Assembly: GCA_965227905.1 (NCBI GenBank)
Contig: OZ245780.1
Location: 2,790,001 to 2,854,000 of the forward strand
DNA length: 64,000 nt
Direction of reading: 5' to 3'
Source of the DNA: CBDDHT01 sp965227905
GTDB taxonomy: Bacteria > Pseudomonadota > Alphaproteobacteria > Rhizobiales > Methyloligellaceae
The notes under the pieces were generated by a model, which worked only from the letters and a program-made list of their open reading frames with translations, ran no database searches and was not told the DNA's origin. The translations under genes were made by a program, and so were the position numbers. The first letter of the stretch is position 1, and every line of letters starts with the position of its first letter. Positions 1 to 10,838 of the stretch are shown one piece after another.

Positions 1-735
1 GGAGGAAACCAGGATTGGGGATCGATCCCGGTCATAGCGTTTTTGCGCATGCGTAGCGGGATCGATTTTGAAGCTGGCGGTCCTCAAGGATCGTCCGCCT
101 ACCGGGGCAAGGATATCAAAGCAACGCGCATCAATCCGTTCGGACCGCTGGCGCAGCTTCATACGCTTGGTCTGGACACTGTTGCAAGAGACCTTCGGAC
201 AAAGAATGCCGATCGCGGGCGCTACAACTACCAGAACATCAATACGGCCATTCTCGGCCGCTTGGTGTCCAAGGTTTACGGGCAGCCGCTGGAGCAGGTC
301 CTCAGCGAAAAGATCTGGAAGCCGGCTGGCGCTGCGGCAGCGCACTGGCGGCGCTACGGCCCTGGTCTCGACGTCTCGCCCTATTGCTGTCTGTACGCGA
401 CGCCTCGCGATTGGTTGCGGGTCGGGATATTCGTGCTCAACAATGGAACAGCGCGAGAGAAGCTCTTGCCCACCAACCTTTGGCGCCGGTTTCTGGGGCT
501 CGATCTACGCTACGAGGACATACGAAACGGCTACTACGGCCTGCATCTCTTTCGGAACGTCCTGGATCGGGCCGGGGAGCCTTTGCAGGGGCCGTTCAGC
601 TACATGCTTGGCCGGGGAGGGCAGGTAGTCTACCTGATGCCAGAAAAGGATCTGATCGTCGTTCGTTTCGGTGGGAAAGTGCAATTGTTGCACTCGACGC
701 TCTATACGTCATGGCGGTCGATCGTGCACAAATAG
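1..735 (+). CDS. Beta-lactamase-fold serine hydrolase, 5' end cut by window edge
   Basis: The frame is open from base 1 to the stop at 733-735, so this is the C-terminal 244 residues of a longer protein; the ATG at 43 is probably internal. The segment reading LRMRSGIDFE matches the stretch that follows the active-site serine in class C beta-lactamase / penicillin-binding-like esterases, and YNYQNINTAILG carries the Tyr-x-Asn second motif of that fold. The Ser-x-x-Lys motif would lie upstream of the window. A Gly-rich GRGGQ stretch near the C-terminus could replace the third motif. Substrate is unknown; relatives include esterases, peptidases and hydrolases of amide oligomers. It ends 32 bp before holC. 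Confidence 0.72.
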   Translation, partial: GGNQDWGSIPVIAFLRMRSGIDFEAGGPQGSSAYRGKDIKATRINPFGPLAQLHTLGLDTVARDLRTKNADRGRYNYQNINTAILGRLVSKVYGQPLEQVLSEKIWKPAGAAAAHWRRYGPGLDVSPYCCLYATPRDWLRVGIFVLNNGTAREKLLPTNLWRRFLGLDLRYEDIRNGYYGLHLFRNVLDRAGEPLQGPFSYMLGRGGQVVYLMPEKDLIVVRFGGKVQLLHSTLYTSWRSIVHK

Positions 736-767
736 GACTGCGATCCTTCAGAACACCGAATTCGATC

Positions 768-1241
768 ATGAGTGAGACAGCCCAAGACACGCCAACCGAG
801 GTCTTGTTCTATCACCTGGAGCGGGTGCCGCTTGAGCGTGTCCTTCCGGATCTGCTGGAGCGTACCTTGTCGCGCGGATGGCGGGCGGTTGTGCAGGCCG
901 GGAGCGACGAGCGTGTCGATGCACTCGACAGCCTGCTGTGGACCTATGCGGACGAGTCCTTCCTCCCGCACGGCACGATCAAGGACGGCACGCCGGAGCG
1001 TCAGCCGATCTTTCTGACGGCCGGAGAGATCAATCCAAACGGGGCAACGGTCCGCTTCCTTGTCGATGGTGCGGACGCCTCCGACTTCGAGCCCTATGAG
1101 CGTGTCGTCTACCTGTTCGATGGCCGTGATGACGAGATGGTTGCCCAGGCCCGCCGCCAGTGGACGGCGGCCAAAGAGGCTGGTCATGCCATCACCTATT
1201 GGCAGCAGAACGATCGCGGCAAGTGGGAAAAGAAGGCCTGA
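768..1241 (+). CDS. holC: DNA polymerase III chi subunit
   Basis: A 157-residue protein of the HolC family, the clamp-loader accessory subunit that binds single-strand-binding protein. The start at 768 gives the usual short N-terminus (MSETAQDTPTEVLFYHL); the frame extends further upstream, but that would overlap the preceding hydrolase. The family pattern is visible: LFYHLERVPLE at the start, GWRAVVQAGS, LDSLLWTYADESFLPHG and a late VYLFDGRD segment followed by QWTAAKEAGHAITYWQQ. Alphaproteobacterial HolC is often next to leucyl aminopeptidase; here the neighbours are a hydrolase and an iron exporter, so context adds nothing. Confidence 0.9.
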   Translation: MSETAQDTPTEVLFYHLERVPLERVLPDLLERTLSRGWRAVVQAGSDERVDALDSLLWTYADESFLPHGTIKDGTPERQPIFLTAGEINPNGATVRFLVDGADASDFEPYERVVYLFDGRDDEMVAQARRQWTAAKEAGHAITYWQQNDRGKWEKKA

Positions 1242-1381
1242 CCGACATCAGTGACCGGCCTGTCCGGTTCTGTAGCACTCACGCTATTTGCAATCCTCAT
1301 CGCCTCCCGTGTATAGCGCTCGGACTCCTATCGGCATGTGAGCTTTTTGCCAAAGAGCGGATTGGATGAGGAGGTGGGGCT

Positions 1382-1978
1382 GTGCTCAGGGTTGAAGCGC
1401 TCAAGGTTCACGGGGTCGAGCCCGTTTCGCTCACCGTTGACGCTGGCGAATGCGTTGCGGTTCGCGGCCCTTCAGGGTCGGGTAAGTCATTGCTGCTGCG
1501 TGCGATTTCCGATCTCGACCCGGCTGAAGGTTCGGTGTTTCTCAACGAAGTCGAGCGCCGTGCGATGACGGGCCCCGAGTGGCGCAGCCATGTGCGTTAT
1601 GCGGCTGCTGAACCAGGCTGGTGGGAAGAGACGCCGCGCCCTCATTTCATGAAGCAATCCGGTCTCGAAGGGGCAATCGGAAGCCTGGGGCTCGCGGCAG
1701 ATATCCTCGATCGGCCGATAGAGCGTCTCTCAACCGGAGAACGCCAGCGCCTGGCTCTTGTTCGTGCGCTCGAGGACAGCCCGGAGGTCCTACTGCTCGA
1801 TGAGCCGACCGGGGCTCTGGACAGCGATGCGACGGCCTCAGCCGAAGCCCTCATGAAGGCGCAACAGGATGCCGGCTGCGCGATCCTGCTGGTCAGCCAC
1901 GACGACGCTCAAGCGGAACGAATGGCGAAGCGACGTCTTGTAATCTCCGATGGCAAGGCGAGGCTTGAGACCTCATGA
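1382..1978 (+). CDS. fetA: ABC transporter ATP-binding protein, FetA/YbbL type
   Basis: A compact 198-residue ABC ATPase. The Walker A motif GPSGSGKS lies near residues 30-37, the signature LSTGERQRLALVRAL near 116-130, Walker B LLLDEPTGALD directly after it, and a switch histidine in LLVSHDD. The GTG start is chosen because AGGAGG sits seven bases upstream. It overlaps the next gene by four bases (ATGA), so the two are translationally coupled. In E. coli the FetA-FetB pair exports iron and protects against oxidative stress; that role is inferred here from the pairing. It is shorter than E. coli FetA by roughly 25 residues, mostly at the N-terminus. Confidence 0.86.
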   Translation: MLRVEALKVHGVEPVSLTVDAGECVAVRGPSGSGKSLLLRAISDLDPAEGSVFLNEVERRAMTGPEWRSHVRYAAAEPGWWEETPRPHFMKQSGLEGAIGSLGLAADILDRPIERLSTGERQRLALVRALEDSPEVLLLDEPTGALDSDATASAEALMKAQQDAGCAILLVSHDDAQAERMAKRRLVISDGKARLETS

Positions 1979-2772
1979 GCTATGTCGTCCTGAGTTATTG
2001 GGATCTGGTATTTGCCGCGTCTCTCCTGTTCATCAATGGGGTCCTGTCATTGATCTTCAATCTGAAGATCGAGCGGAGTTTGTTGTTCGCCGCAGCACGC
2101 ATGTGCGTGCAGCTCATGGCGATCGGATTTGTTCTGAAATTCCTGTTCGCGCAGACATCACCGCTGTGGACGATCGGGCTCGGTCTGATCATGATCCTGT
2201 TCGCTGGCCGCGAGGTCGTGGCGCGGCAGACGAACCCGCTCAAGGGCCTGTGGTCCTATGGGATCGGGACCATGACACTCATCTTCGTCGGCACCCTGGC
2301 CACAGTCTTCGGCGTTGGCGTGCTGATCGGCCCCGACCCTTGGTATGAGGCCCGCTATGTGGTTCCGATCCTCGGCATGATCCTCGGCAATACGCTAACC
2401 GGTGTCAGCCTGGGGCTAGAGACGCTCACCATGACAGCCAAACGGGAGCGTGCGTCTATCGAGGCTCGTATTGCTCTCGGTGCGGTCCGTCGTGACGCGT
2501 TCTCGCCTGTTGCCCGTCAGGCTCTTAAGACAGGGATGATGCCGATTATCAATGCCATGTCTGCAACCGGAATTGTCTCTCTACCCGGCATGATGACCGG
2601 ACAGATCCTTGCCGGCGTCGATCCGGTCGAGGCAACGAAGTATCAGCTTCTGATCATGTTTCTGATCGGGGGGGCGACGGCACTGGGTGTGTTGATTGCC
2701 GTGATGATCGGCGCCTGGCGTCTGACCGATGAGCGGCACAGATTGAGGCTGGATCGTTTGGTCGAACAATGA
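1975..2772 (+). CDS. fetB: ABC transporter permease, FetB/UPF0014 family
   Basis: A 265-residue inner-membrane protein with about seven hydrophobic segments and the UPF0014/YbbM family blocks: an early helix with VQLMAIGFVL, a central VVPILGMILGNTLTGVSLGLE, then LGAVRRDAF and the block MMPIINAMSATGIVSLPGMMTGQILAG. It is the membrane partner of the ATPase whose stop overlaps this start. Together they are predicted to form a FetAB-like exporter; iron as substrate follows from the E. coli pair and is not shown by the sequence. A 95-bp palindromic repeat lies just after its stop, between it and the convergent ABC-F gene. Confidence 0.88.
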   Translation: MSYVVLSYWDLVFAASLLFINGVLSLIFNLKIERSLLFAAARMCVQLMAIGFVLKFLFAQTSPLWTIGLGLIMILFAGREVVARQTNPLKGLWSYGIGTMTLIFVGTLATVFGVGVLIGPDPWYEARYVVPILGMILGNTLTGVSLGLETLTMTAKRERASIEARIALGAVRRDAFSPVARQALKTGMMPIINAMSATGIVSLPGMMTGQILAGVDPVEATKYQLLIMFLIGGATALGVLIAVMIGAWRLTDERHRLRLDRLVEQ

Positions 2773-2793
2773 TGCGCTGAGTTTGTCGCTCTT

Positions 2794-2889
2794 CCCCTCA
2801 TCCTAACCTTCTCCCCAGGGAGAAGGGACGAAGCCCTGACCATGCAGAGATTGCTAGCCCTCTCCCTGGGGAGAGGGTTGGGTGAGGGG
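2794..2889. repeat. Interspersed palindromic repeat, copy 1 of 2
   Basis: A 96-bp near-palindrome bounded by CCCCTCA on the left and TGAGGGG on the right. Inside each arm is a shorter palindrome, CTCCCCAGGGAG on the left and CTCCCTGGGGAG on the right. A second copy lies at 17546-17640 with the same ends and arms but a diverged central loop. Similar sequences starting CCCCTCA...TCTCCCC are scattered through many proteobacterial genomes. It sits between two convergent genes (fetB and the ABC-F gene), so it could also serve as a bidirectional terminator, although it has no long T-run. Confidence 0.88.
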
Positions 2890-2902
2890 ACTGCTTGGTG
2901 CA

Positions 2903-4786
<1,884 letters not shown>

Positions 4787-4878
4787 GGCGCTTCGAATAC
4801 ACCAGCGCGCCGCCTACGGCTATGCTGGAATTGCAATCGAGATGCCCGACCGAAGAGCACCATTTGCCGAGGGAAGCG

Positions 4879-6480
4879 ATGTCGAACACGGGATATGATT
4901 TCATCATTGTCGGAGCGGGATCAGCCGGATGCGTGATGGCGAACCGCCTCTCGGCGGACCCCGCGCATCGCGTATTGCTGCTGGAAGCCGGCGGATGGGA
5001 CCGCAATTTCTGGGTTCGTCTGCCTATCGGCTATGCCAAGCTGATTTCAGATGATCGGTTCACGCGACACTTCCCGACGGAACCGTGTGCCGGGACGGCG
5101 GAGCGGGAAATCAACTGGCCGCGTGGCCGGGTGATCGGCGGATCCAGCTCGATCAATGGGCTTATCTTCATTCGTGGACAGCATGAGGATTTCGATGACT
5201 GGGCGCGCCAGGGGGCGCCTGGTTGGGACTACCGTTCCGTTCTTCCCTTTTTCCGCAAGCTCGAGAAAGTCGGAGGGCCTGAGAGCCAATATCGCGGCGC
5301 CCATGGCGATCTGACCGTCTCGGAGTTGCGCAATGACAATCCGGCATGTGCGGACTGGCTTGCGGCCGCCAAGCAGTTCGGATTGCCTGCCAACCCGGAC
5401 TTCAACGCCGAGAGCACCTATGGTGTCGGCGCCTATGAGCTCAGTATCGGAAGCCGGTGGCGCGAAAGTGCGGCCGTCGCTTTCCTGCACCCGGTTCGCG
5501 ATCGCCCGAACCTGACTGTTCAGACCAACGCCCACGCGACGCGTGTCCTGTTCGAGGGGAACAAGGCGGTGGGCGTCGAGTGGTCCTCGAATGGCAAGCT
5601 GAGCCAGGCCCGCTCAGAGGGAGAGGTCATCCTGTCCGGCGGCGCTTTGCAGTCGCCGCAGCTGCTTCAGCTTTCAGGCGTCGGTCCTGCCGACCTGTTG
5701 CGGCGTCACGGGATCGATGTCGTCGCTGACTCAGCCGGTGTCGGTCGAAACCTGCAGGATCACTTGCAGGTCCGCACGATCGTCCGCTTGAAGGAACGCA
5801 ATTCGCTGAATGACGAAACACGCAACCCCATCAAACTCGCCCGCATGGGACTGCGATGGTTGTTCCAAGGCTCAGGTCCTCTGACGATTGGAGCCGGGCA
5901 GGTGGGTGGTGCCGCCTGTACCGAACATGCGCGGGACGGGCGTCCGGACGTTCAGTTTCTCGTCATGCCTCTCTCCGTCGACAAGACAGGTGAGCCCTTG
6001 CATCGATACTCGGGGTTCACGGCCATGGTCTGGCAATGCCATCCAGCCTCGCGCGGAACGCTTGAGATCCGCTCGAATGACCCGTTCGAGGCACCCCGTA
6101 TCGATCCGAACTATCTCTCCGAGAAGATCGATTGCGACACACTGGTGGCCGGCATCAAAATGCTCCGTGAGATCTATCGCCAACCGGCATTCCGGGATGC
6201 CTGGGATGAAGAGATGATGCCGGGGGCCGATGCGATTAGCGACGCGGATATCCTGGAGCGCATCCGCAATCAGGGCAGCACGGTTTTCCATTGCTCGGGC
6301 ACCTGCCGCATGGGGCAGGACGAGACGGCGGTTGTCGATCCGTCGTTGCGCGTTCACGGGACTGAGCGTCTCCGCGTAATCGATGCCTCCGTGATGCCGT
6401 CCGTCACATCGGCAAACACCAACGCACCCACGATGATGATCGGCGAGAAAGGCGCGGCATTGGTGCTCGAAGGGGCTTAG
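4879..6480 (+). CDS. GMC family oxidoreductase (choline dehydrogenase-like)
   Basis: A 533-residue FAD-dependent glucose-methanol-choline oxidoreductase. The N-terminus YDFIIVGAGSAGCVMANRL holds the dinucleotide-binding GxGxxG at residues 12-17. The GMC block WPRGRVIGGSSSINGLIFIRG follows near residue 80. The C-terminal catalytic region shows HCSGTCRMG with the active-site His and later TSANTNAPTMMIGEK with the Asn partner. Start 4879 is preferred over an in-frame ATG 57 bases upstream because it begins right at the FAD motif and has GAGGGAAGCG before it. Substrate is an alcohol of unknown identity; choline is possible, but no betaine-aldehyde dehydrogenase is nearby. Confidence 0.9.
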   Translation: MSNTGYDFIIVGAGSAGCVMANRLSADPAHRVLLLEAGGWDRNFWVRLPIGYAKLISDDRFTRHFPTEPCAGTAEREINWPRGRVIGGSSSINGLIFIRGQHEDFDDWARQGAPGWDYRSVLPFFRKLEKVGGPESQYRGAHGDLTVSELRNDNPACADWLAAAKQFGLPANPDFNAESTYGVGAYELSIGSRWRESAAVAFLHPVRDRPNLTVQTNAHATRVLFEGNKAVGVEWSSNGKLSQARSEGEVILSGGALQSPQLLQLSGVGPADLLRRHGIDVVADSAGVGRNLQDHLQVRTIVRLKERNSLNDETRNPIKLARMGLRWLFQGSGPLTIGAGQVGGAACTEHARDGRPDVQFLVMPLSVDKTGEPLHRYSGFTAMVWQCHPASRGTLEIRSNDPFEAPRIDPNYLSEKIDCDTLVAGIKMLREIYRQPAFRDAWDEEMMPGADAISDADILERIRNQGSTVFHCSGTCRMGQDETAVVDPSLRVHGTERLRVIDASVMPSVTSANTNAPTMMIGEKGAALVLEGA

Positions 6481-6512
6481 TACCCGCCGCAATCCACCCT
6501 ATATATCAGGGC

Positions 6513-7193
6513 ATGCTCTGGCTCATTATATTGATCCTTATTGGCGGATTGGTGTTCGGCCCGACCCTGTGGGTCAAATCGGTCATGTCCAACCATGCCG
6601 CCGACCGCCCCGATATTCCGGGAACCGGCGGCGAGCTGGCGCGGCATCTGCTGGACAACGCAGGTCTACAAAATGTTGTGGTCGAAGAATCGACGGTCGG
6701 CGATCATTACGATCCGAATGACAAGGCCATTCGCCTGACAAAAGGCAATCTGGACGGACGGTCTCTGACCGCTGTCGCCGTGGCCGCCCATGAATTCGGT
6801 CATGCCCTGCAGGACCGGGACGACTACAAACCGCTACAGGCCAGGCAACGCATCGTCACGGCAGCAGTGTTTTCCGACAGGATCGGCAGCGTCCTTCTGT
6901 TTGGACTGACGCTCGCCGGCAGCACAGCCCTGGGGCCAAGGATCATGATCTTGGGTGTTGTCGCCGTCGTCCTGATGGGCCTGATCCGCGTTGCGGCTGA
7001 TCTCGTCACGTTACCGGTGGAGCTCGATGCGAGTTTCAAGCGGGCGCTGCCAATTCTGGAGCACGGCAACTATGTCCAAGCGGACGACCTGCCAGCCGCA
7101 CGCAGCATCCTGAAGGCGGCGGCGTACACCTATATCGCCAGCTCGGCGCTTCAGATCTTGAATTTTTTCCGGTTGCTGCGCGCTATTCGATAG
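6513..7193 (+). CDS. Membrane zinc metallopeptidase, YugP-like
   Basis: A 226-residue integral membrane protein. An N-terminal hydrophobic helix (residues 1-20) is followed by a cytosolic part ending in AAHEFGHALQ, an HExxH zinc site with His93, Glu94 and His97. Two or three hydrophobic helices follow (residues about 125-165), then LPVELDASFKRALPIL. This order matches the YugP/zinc-dependent peptidase family; these lack a known substrate in most bacteria. The gene follows the GMC oxidoreductase by 32 bp on the same strand and may be cotranscribed with it. An AGGGC directly before the ATG supports the start. Confidence 0.85.
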   Translation: MLWLIILILIGGLVFGPTLWVKSVMSNHAADRPDIPGTGGELARHLLDNAGLQNVVVEESTVGDHYDPNDKAIRLTKGNLDGRSLTAVAVAAHEFGHALQDRDDYKPLQARQRIVTAAVFSDRIGSVLLFGLTLAGSTALGPRIMILGVVAVVLMGLIRVAADLVTLPVELDASFKRALPILEHGNYVQADDLPAARSILKAAAYTYIASSALQILNFFRLLRAIR

Positions 7194-7287
7194 TTGTGTC
7201 TCCCCAGAAGATTCCCATCGTAGAAAGGGGCCGCAGAATGGTCACTGGTCGCTTTCAAAGTGAAACGATTTTCATGGAATGCCGCAG

Positions 7288-8454
7288 ATGACGTCGTTGA
7301 GAATTCCAAATCGGGAAGCACGACAATTATGGTTGTCCTCTCAAGGCCTGGGCACGTCCCCAACTGGCCCGCTCGACGTGCTGGGGATCATCAAGCAGTT
7401 GGGGTTTGTGCAACTGGACACGATTCAGATCGTCTCCCGCGCGCACCATCACATCTTGTGGAGTCGGAACCAGAATTATCGCGAGCCGATGCTGAACGAG
7501 CTTCTGGCACGCGAGCGCACCATCTTTGAACATTACACGCATGATGCATCGGTCATACCGATGGAGTTTCTCCCGATGTGGCGCCGCCAGTTTCACCGCA
7601 AAAAACAACAGATCGACCGTGCGAACTGGTTCAAGGGGATGCCGGACAAGGCGGGTCGGGACGCCATCAAGTCCCGGATCGAGGCTGAAGGCGCGCTTTC
7701 AACCCATGCGTTCGATACCAAGGTCGCCGGCACGAAGAAAGTGTGGGCAAGACCGCCCCACAAACTGGCGCTCGATTACATGTGGTATGGCGGCGAGCTT
7801 GCGACCTGCCACCGGGTCAATTTCACCAAGTATTACGACTTGGCCGAGCGCGTGTTTCCCAAACGCCTTCGCGCCGTCGAACTGACAGATCGCGAACAGA
7901 TCGAGTGGCTTTGCGAGGCTGCATTGGACCGTATGGGCTTTGGAACTCTGGGCGAAGTGCAAAAATTCTGGGATGCCGTGGATGCGAAAGAAGTGCGCGC
8001 CTGGTCCGAAAATGCATCTGCAAAAGTGCGAAGTGTAGAGGTCGAGACAGCGCAAGGGGCATGGGTGAAAGGCATTGCTCCGGTCGACATTGAGGAAAGG
8101 CTGGAAAACTTGAAGCAGCCGACGTCGCGTCTCCGGATCCTAAACCCATTTGATGCCGTCATACGGGACAGAAAGCGTTTAAGCCGTCTTTTTGGCTTCG
8201 ATTATAGGGTCGAAATGTTCGTTCCGGCCGACAAACGAATTTGGGGCTACTATGTGTTCCCACTCCTCGAAGGGCATCGTTTTGTCGGACGGATTGAAAT
8301 AAGAGCAGATCGCCAGGGCTCGGTTTTGAATGTCATAAACTTCTGGCCCGAAGACGGTGTTCAGTGGCCGGCCAAACGACACGAGAAACTCAACGCGGAA
8401 CTCGGTCGTATGGCACGGTTCGTTGGGCTAACCAGGGTGTCTTGGGACACCTGA
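7288..8454 (+). CDS. YcaQ-like winged-helix DNA glycosylase
   Basis: A 388-residue member of the YcaQ/AlkZ/AlkX winged-helix family, DNA glycosylases that excise bulky or crosslinked alkylated bases. The segment LGFVQLDTIQIVSRAHHHILWSR carries the QLD triad corresponding to the catalytic Gln-x-Asp motif. FEHYTHDASVIPMEF and the later FDYRVEMFVPADKRIWGYYVFPLL are further family blocks. ATG 7288 is preferred over 7279 because GGA lies nine bases upstream of it; the difference is three residues. It is convergent with the arginase-family gene. The AidB-like alkylation-response homologue at the other end of the window is 55 kb away and not evidently linked. Confidence 0.85.
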   Translation: MTSLRIPNREARQLWLSSQGLGTSPTGPLDVLGIIKQLGFVQLDTIQIVSRAHHHILWSRNQNYREPMLNELLARERTIFEHYTHDASVIPMEFLPMWRRQFHRKKQQIDRANWFKGMPDKAGRDAIKSRIEAEGALSTHAFDTKVAGTKKVWARPPHKLALDYMWYGGELATCHRVNFTKYYDLAERVFPKRLRAVELTDREQIEWLCEAALDRMGFGTLGEVQKFWDAVDAKEVRAWSENASAKVRSVEVETAQGAWVKGIAPVDIEERLENLKQPTSRLRILNPFDAVIRDRKRLSRLFGFDYRVEMFVPADKRIWGYYVFPLLEGHRFVGRIEIRADRQGSVLNVINFWPEDGVQWPAKRHEKLNAELGRMARFVGLTRVSWDT

Positions 8455-8600
8455 GTTACCACTCATCGGGTCAAGTCGCCGGTTTCCTGACTGCAAGCAG
8501 AATCTTGAAGGTGGTGGAGTCGTTACCCGTCAATGCGATCGTGACTCCAATATTCAATCGCTGTTGGGCGATAGCGGATCGATCAGTTTCAGCGCGCTGA

Positions 8601-9581
8601 TCATGCCACTTCGATTCTCGCCGCGAGCGAGGGCGCCTGGCAAAACAGAGTCAGTATCTCCACCGCCACGGTTCCCGCGAGGAAGGCCGTCATGCCTCCG
8701 ACATCGTGGGGTGGCGACACTGTATTGATGTCGGCGGCTACAAAGTCGATACCTGCCAATCTGCGAAGAAAATCGAGGCCTTCGCGGGCATTGGCGCCAC
8801 CCCATGTTGGCGTGCACACACCCGGGGCGCAGGACGGATCGAAAAAGTCCATATCGAAACACAGATAGACAGGCTTTCCGGCGAGCTTTTCTCGCAGCGT
8901 TTTGGCAGTTGCCGTCAGGCCGTTTTCGAATAGTTCGACACCCTTGATGAGTTGGTAGCCCGTCGCTTCAGTGTGCTCGAAAACTGTCGGGTCCATCACC
9001 AGTCCACGAGCGCCGACATGATAGGAGTGTGCAAGGTCAACCAGGCCTTCTTCTGCGGCCCGCGTGAATGTGGTTGCGACATTGAAGCGGTCGTGAGTGG
9101 CGTTGCCATCGCCACGATAGGTGTCGGTGTGGGCATCGATATGGAGAACCGCCAGACAAGGGTGTTGACGTTTTGCGGCGCGAAGCAGTGGAAGCGAAAT
9201 CATTCCGTCGCCACCGAATGCCAGCGGCGCCGCGCCGCCCTCAAGGATCGCGAAGGCGGCGGCTTCGATCTGTTCGAAAGACTCGTCAATGACACTCGGC
9301 GTGACGTCGGCGTCCCCACAGTCGACAAGTTTTAGACGCTCGAGCGGGCTGTAATGATTGAAAGGCGGCTGAAATGGCCGAACCAGACCCGATTGATCCC
9401 GGATTGCCTGTGGGCCATGGCGGGCGCCGATCCGCGTGGGATGTGTTCCGCAGTCAAATGGGACGCCTAATATCGCCGCGAGACTGTCGCCGATTTCCGT
9501 CGCGAAGGGCACATTCATGAATGTGGAAGGGCCGACGAAAGGCCCGTTCCTTTGCGGTGGCATCATGCCGACAGTTGCCAT
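8601..9581 (-). CDS. Arginase/agmatinase-family hydrolase lacking one metal-ligand His
   Basis: A 326-residue ureohydrolase-fold protein aligning without gaps to E. coli SpeB over the first half. The dimanganese ligands Asp149, His151 and Asp153 (HIDAHTD) and the pair in CFDMDFFDPS (Asp243, Asp245) are present, and His163 corresponds to the catalytic His. Position 126, the first ligand His in the invariant GGDH motif, is Gly (GGDGMIS, codon GGA at 9204-9206). The substrate loop SCAPGVCTPTWGG resembles APGTGTP. It is the last gene of the polyamine-type transporter operon, 84 bp after the binding-protein gene, with AAGGA upstream of its ATG. It may act on a guanidino compound that the importer brings in, but ordinary agmatinase chemistry is uncertain. 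Confidence 0.85.
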   Translation of the reverse strand: MATVGMMPPQRNGPFVGPSTFMNVPFATEIGDSLAAILGVPFDCGTHPTRIGARHGPQAIRDQSGLVRPFQPPFNHYSPLERLKLVDCGDADVTPSVIDESFEQIEAAAFAILEGGAAPLAFGGDGMISLPLLRAAKRQHPCLAVLHIDAHTDTYRGDGNATHDRFNVATTFTRAAEEGLVDLAHSYHVGARGLVMDPTVFEHTEATGYQLIKGVELFENGLTATAKTLREKLAGKPVYLCFDMDFFDPSCAPGVCTPTWGGANAREGLDFLRRLAGIDFVAADINTVSPPHDVGGMTAFLAGTVAVEILTLFCQAPSLAARIEVA

Positions 9582-9665
9582 TGCTATGTTCCTTGGAATC
9601 CCTGGACCAGCCTTTGGGCTTGTTGTTCGGGCGGCGCAAGACTCCCGCGCGCCGCCCGTCGGTTG

Positions 9666-10799
9666 TCAACTCGCGATGGCGTCGAGGTAACGGTTCAGGA
9701 TGTTTGCGTAGTCGGACGCGTACCAATCCGCACTGGCTGCAACCTGCACTTTCAGATTGTCAGGGTTGCCGGCATCCCTACTGCGCATATCGGCTGGTAC
9801 CAATGCGGCCGCTTTGGGATTGATCGGCCCGGAACCAAGCGCCTGGAAGACCTCCACTTGTGATTGTGGATCTTGAGCGGCTGCTGCGAAATCCCATGCT
9901 GCTTTTCCACCAGGGGCGCCTTTCGGCTGTATCCAGGCGCCTGCAAATAGAATCCCTTGATTGAATGTGTAATCCACCCGACCTTCGGTTTCCCGATTCA
10001 CGATGGATGAGCGCGTGTGCCAGAGGTTCCCGATCTTGGCATCACCGTCGCGCATGATCTGCTGGCTTTCCGAACCCGAGCCCCAATAGATCGTGTGCTC
10101 CTTGATCTGCTTGATCTTGTCGATCGCACGGTCGACGTCGACGGGATAGATCTTGTCCGGTGCGACGCCATCGGCGAGGAGTGCGGATTCCAACTGGCCT
10201 TCGAAGTTCTTCCGCATCGTTCGCGTACCTGGGAAGTTTTTCAGATCCCAAAGGTCTTTCCAGCCGGTCGGCGCGCGTTCGAAGGCCTTGGTGTCCCAGG
10301 TGAGAACAAAGGAGTAGTAGTAGGCACCGAGACCCCACTGTCCCTGGTAGGCCTTCGGCACGGCGTCGCGGTCGATCCGGCTATAGTCGACTTCCGCCAG
10401 CAGGCCCTGACGGCCGAGATCGATGGCGGCCACATTGTTCCGGTCGCAGAGATCCCAGGTGACTTTGCCACTCTGCACCATGGCTTTGATCTTTCCCGAT
10501 GAGGGGCCCGAGCCGTCGATGACCGCCTTCTTTCCGGGATGAGCCTTTTCGAAGCGAGCCGCCCAGGACTTCTTGTGGGCTTTGACCGCGTCGCCGCCCC
10601 AGTTGACGATGACCAGCTCGTCGGTACCGGCAAAGGCGGGTGTCATCTTGTAGAGGAGTGGCGATATGCCCAGCGCTAATGCCGTCTTGAGGAAGAGGCG
10701 CCTTGGCACGGGATCCTTCGATGATTTCTCGACCAGGATTTTGACGAGATCCTGCTGAAAGTCTTCGCATTCGAACGGATCGATCTTCTTGTCAGTCAT
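9666..10799 (-). CDS. ABC transporter substrate-binding protein, PotD/PotF type, Tat-exported
   Basis: A 377-residue periplasmic binding protein of the spermidine/putrescine class (family 1 extracellular solute-binding). An unusual 30-residue N-terminal extension precedes a twin-arginine signal: PRRLFLKTALALG, Arg33-Arg34 and a hydrophobic core, with a likely cleavage after the Ala-rich TPAFAG. The mature part begins ELVIVNWGGDAVKAHKKSW, as in PotD-like proteins that open with a strand and the NW-G motif. The ATG has AAAGGAG eight bases upstream. The two permease genes and the ATPase precede it on the same strand. Ligand is unknown; a polyamine or related cation is likely. Confidence 0.9.
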   Translation of the reverse strand: MTDKKIDPFECEDFQQDLVKILVEKSSKDPVPRRLFLKTALALGISPLLYKMTPAFAGTDELVIVNWGGDAVKAHKKSWAARFEKAHPGKKAVIDGSGPSSGKIKAMVQSGKVTWDLCDRNNVAAIDLGRQGLLAEVDYSRIDRDAVPKAYQGQWGLGAYYYSFVLTWDTKAFERAPTGWKDLWDLKNFPGTRTMRKNFEGQLESALLADGVAPDKIYPVDVDRAIDKIKQIKEHTIYWGSGSESQQIMRDGDAKIGNLWHTRSSIVNRETEGRVDYTFNQGILFAGAWIQPKGAPGGKAAWDFAAAAQDPQSQVEVFQALGSGPINPKAAALVPADMRSRDAGNPDNLKVQVAASADWYASDYANILNRYLDAIAS

Positions 10800-10838
10800 C
10801 GCGAACTCCTTTGGCTGGATGGAAATTGGGAGATTGGC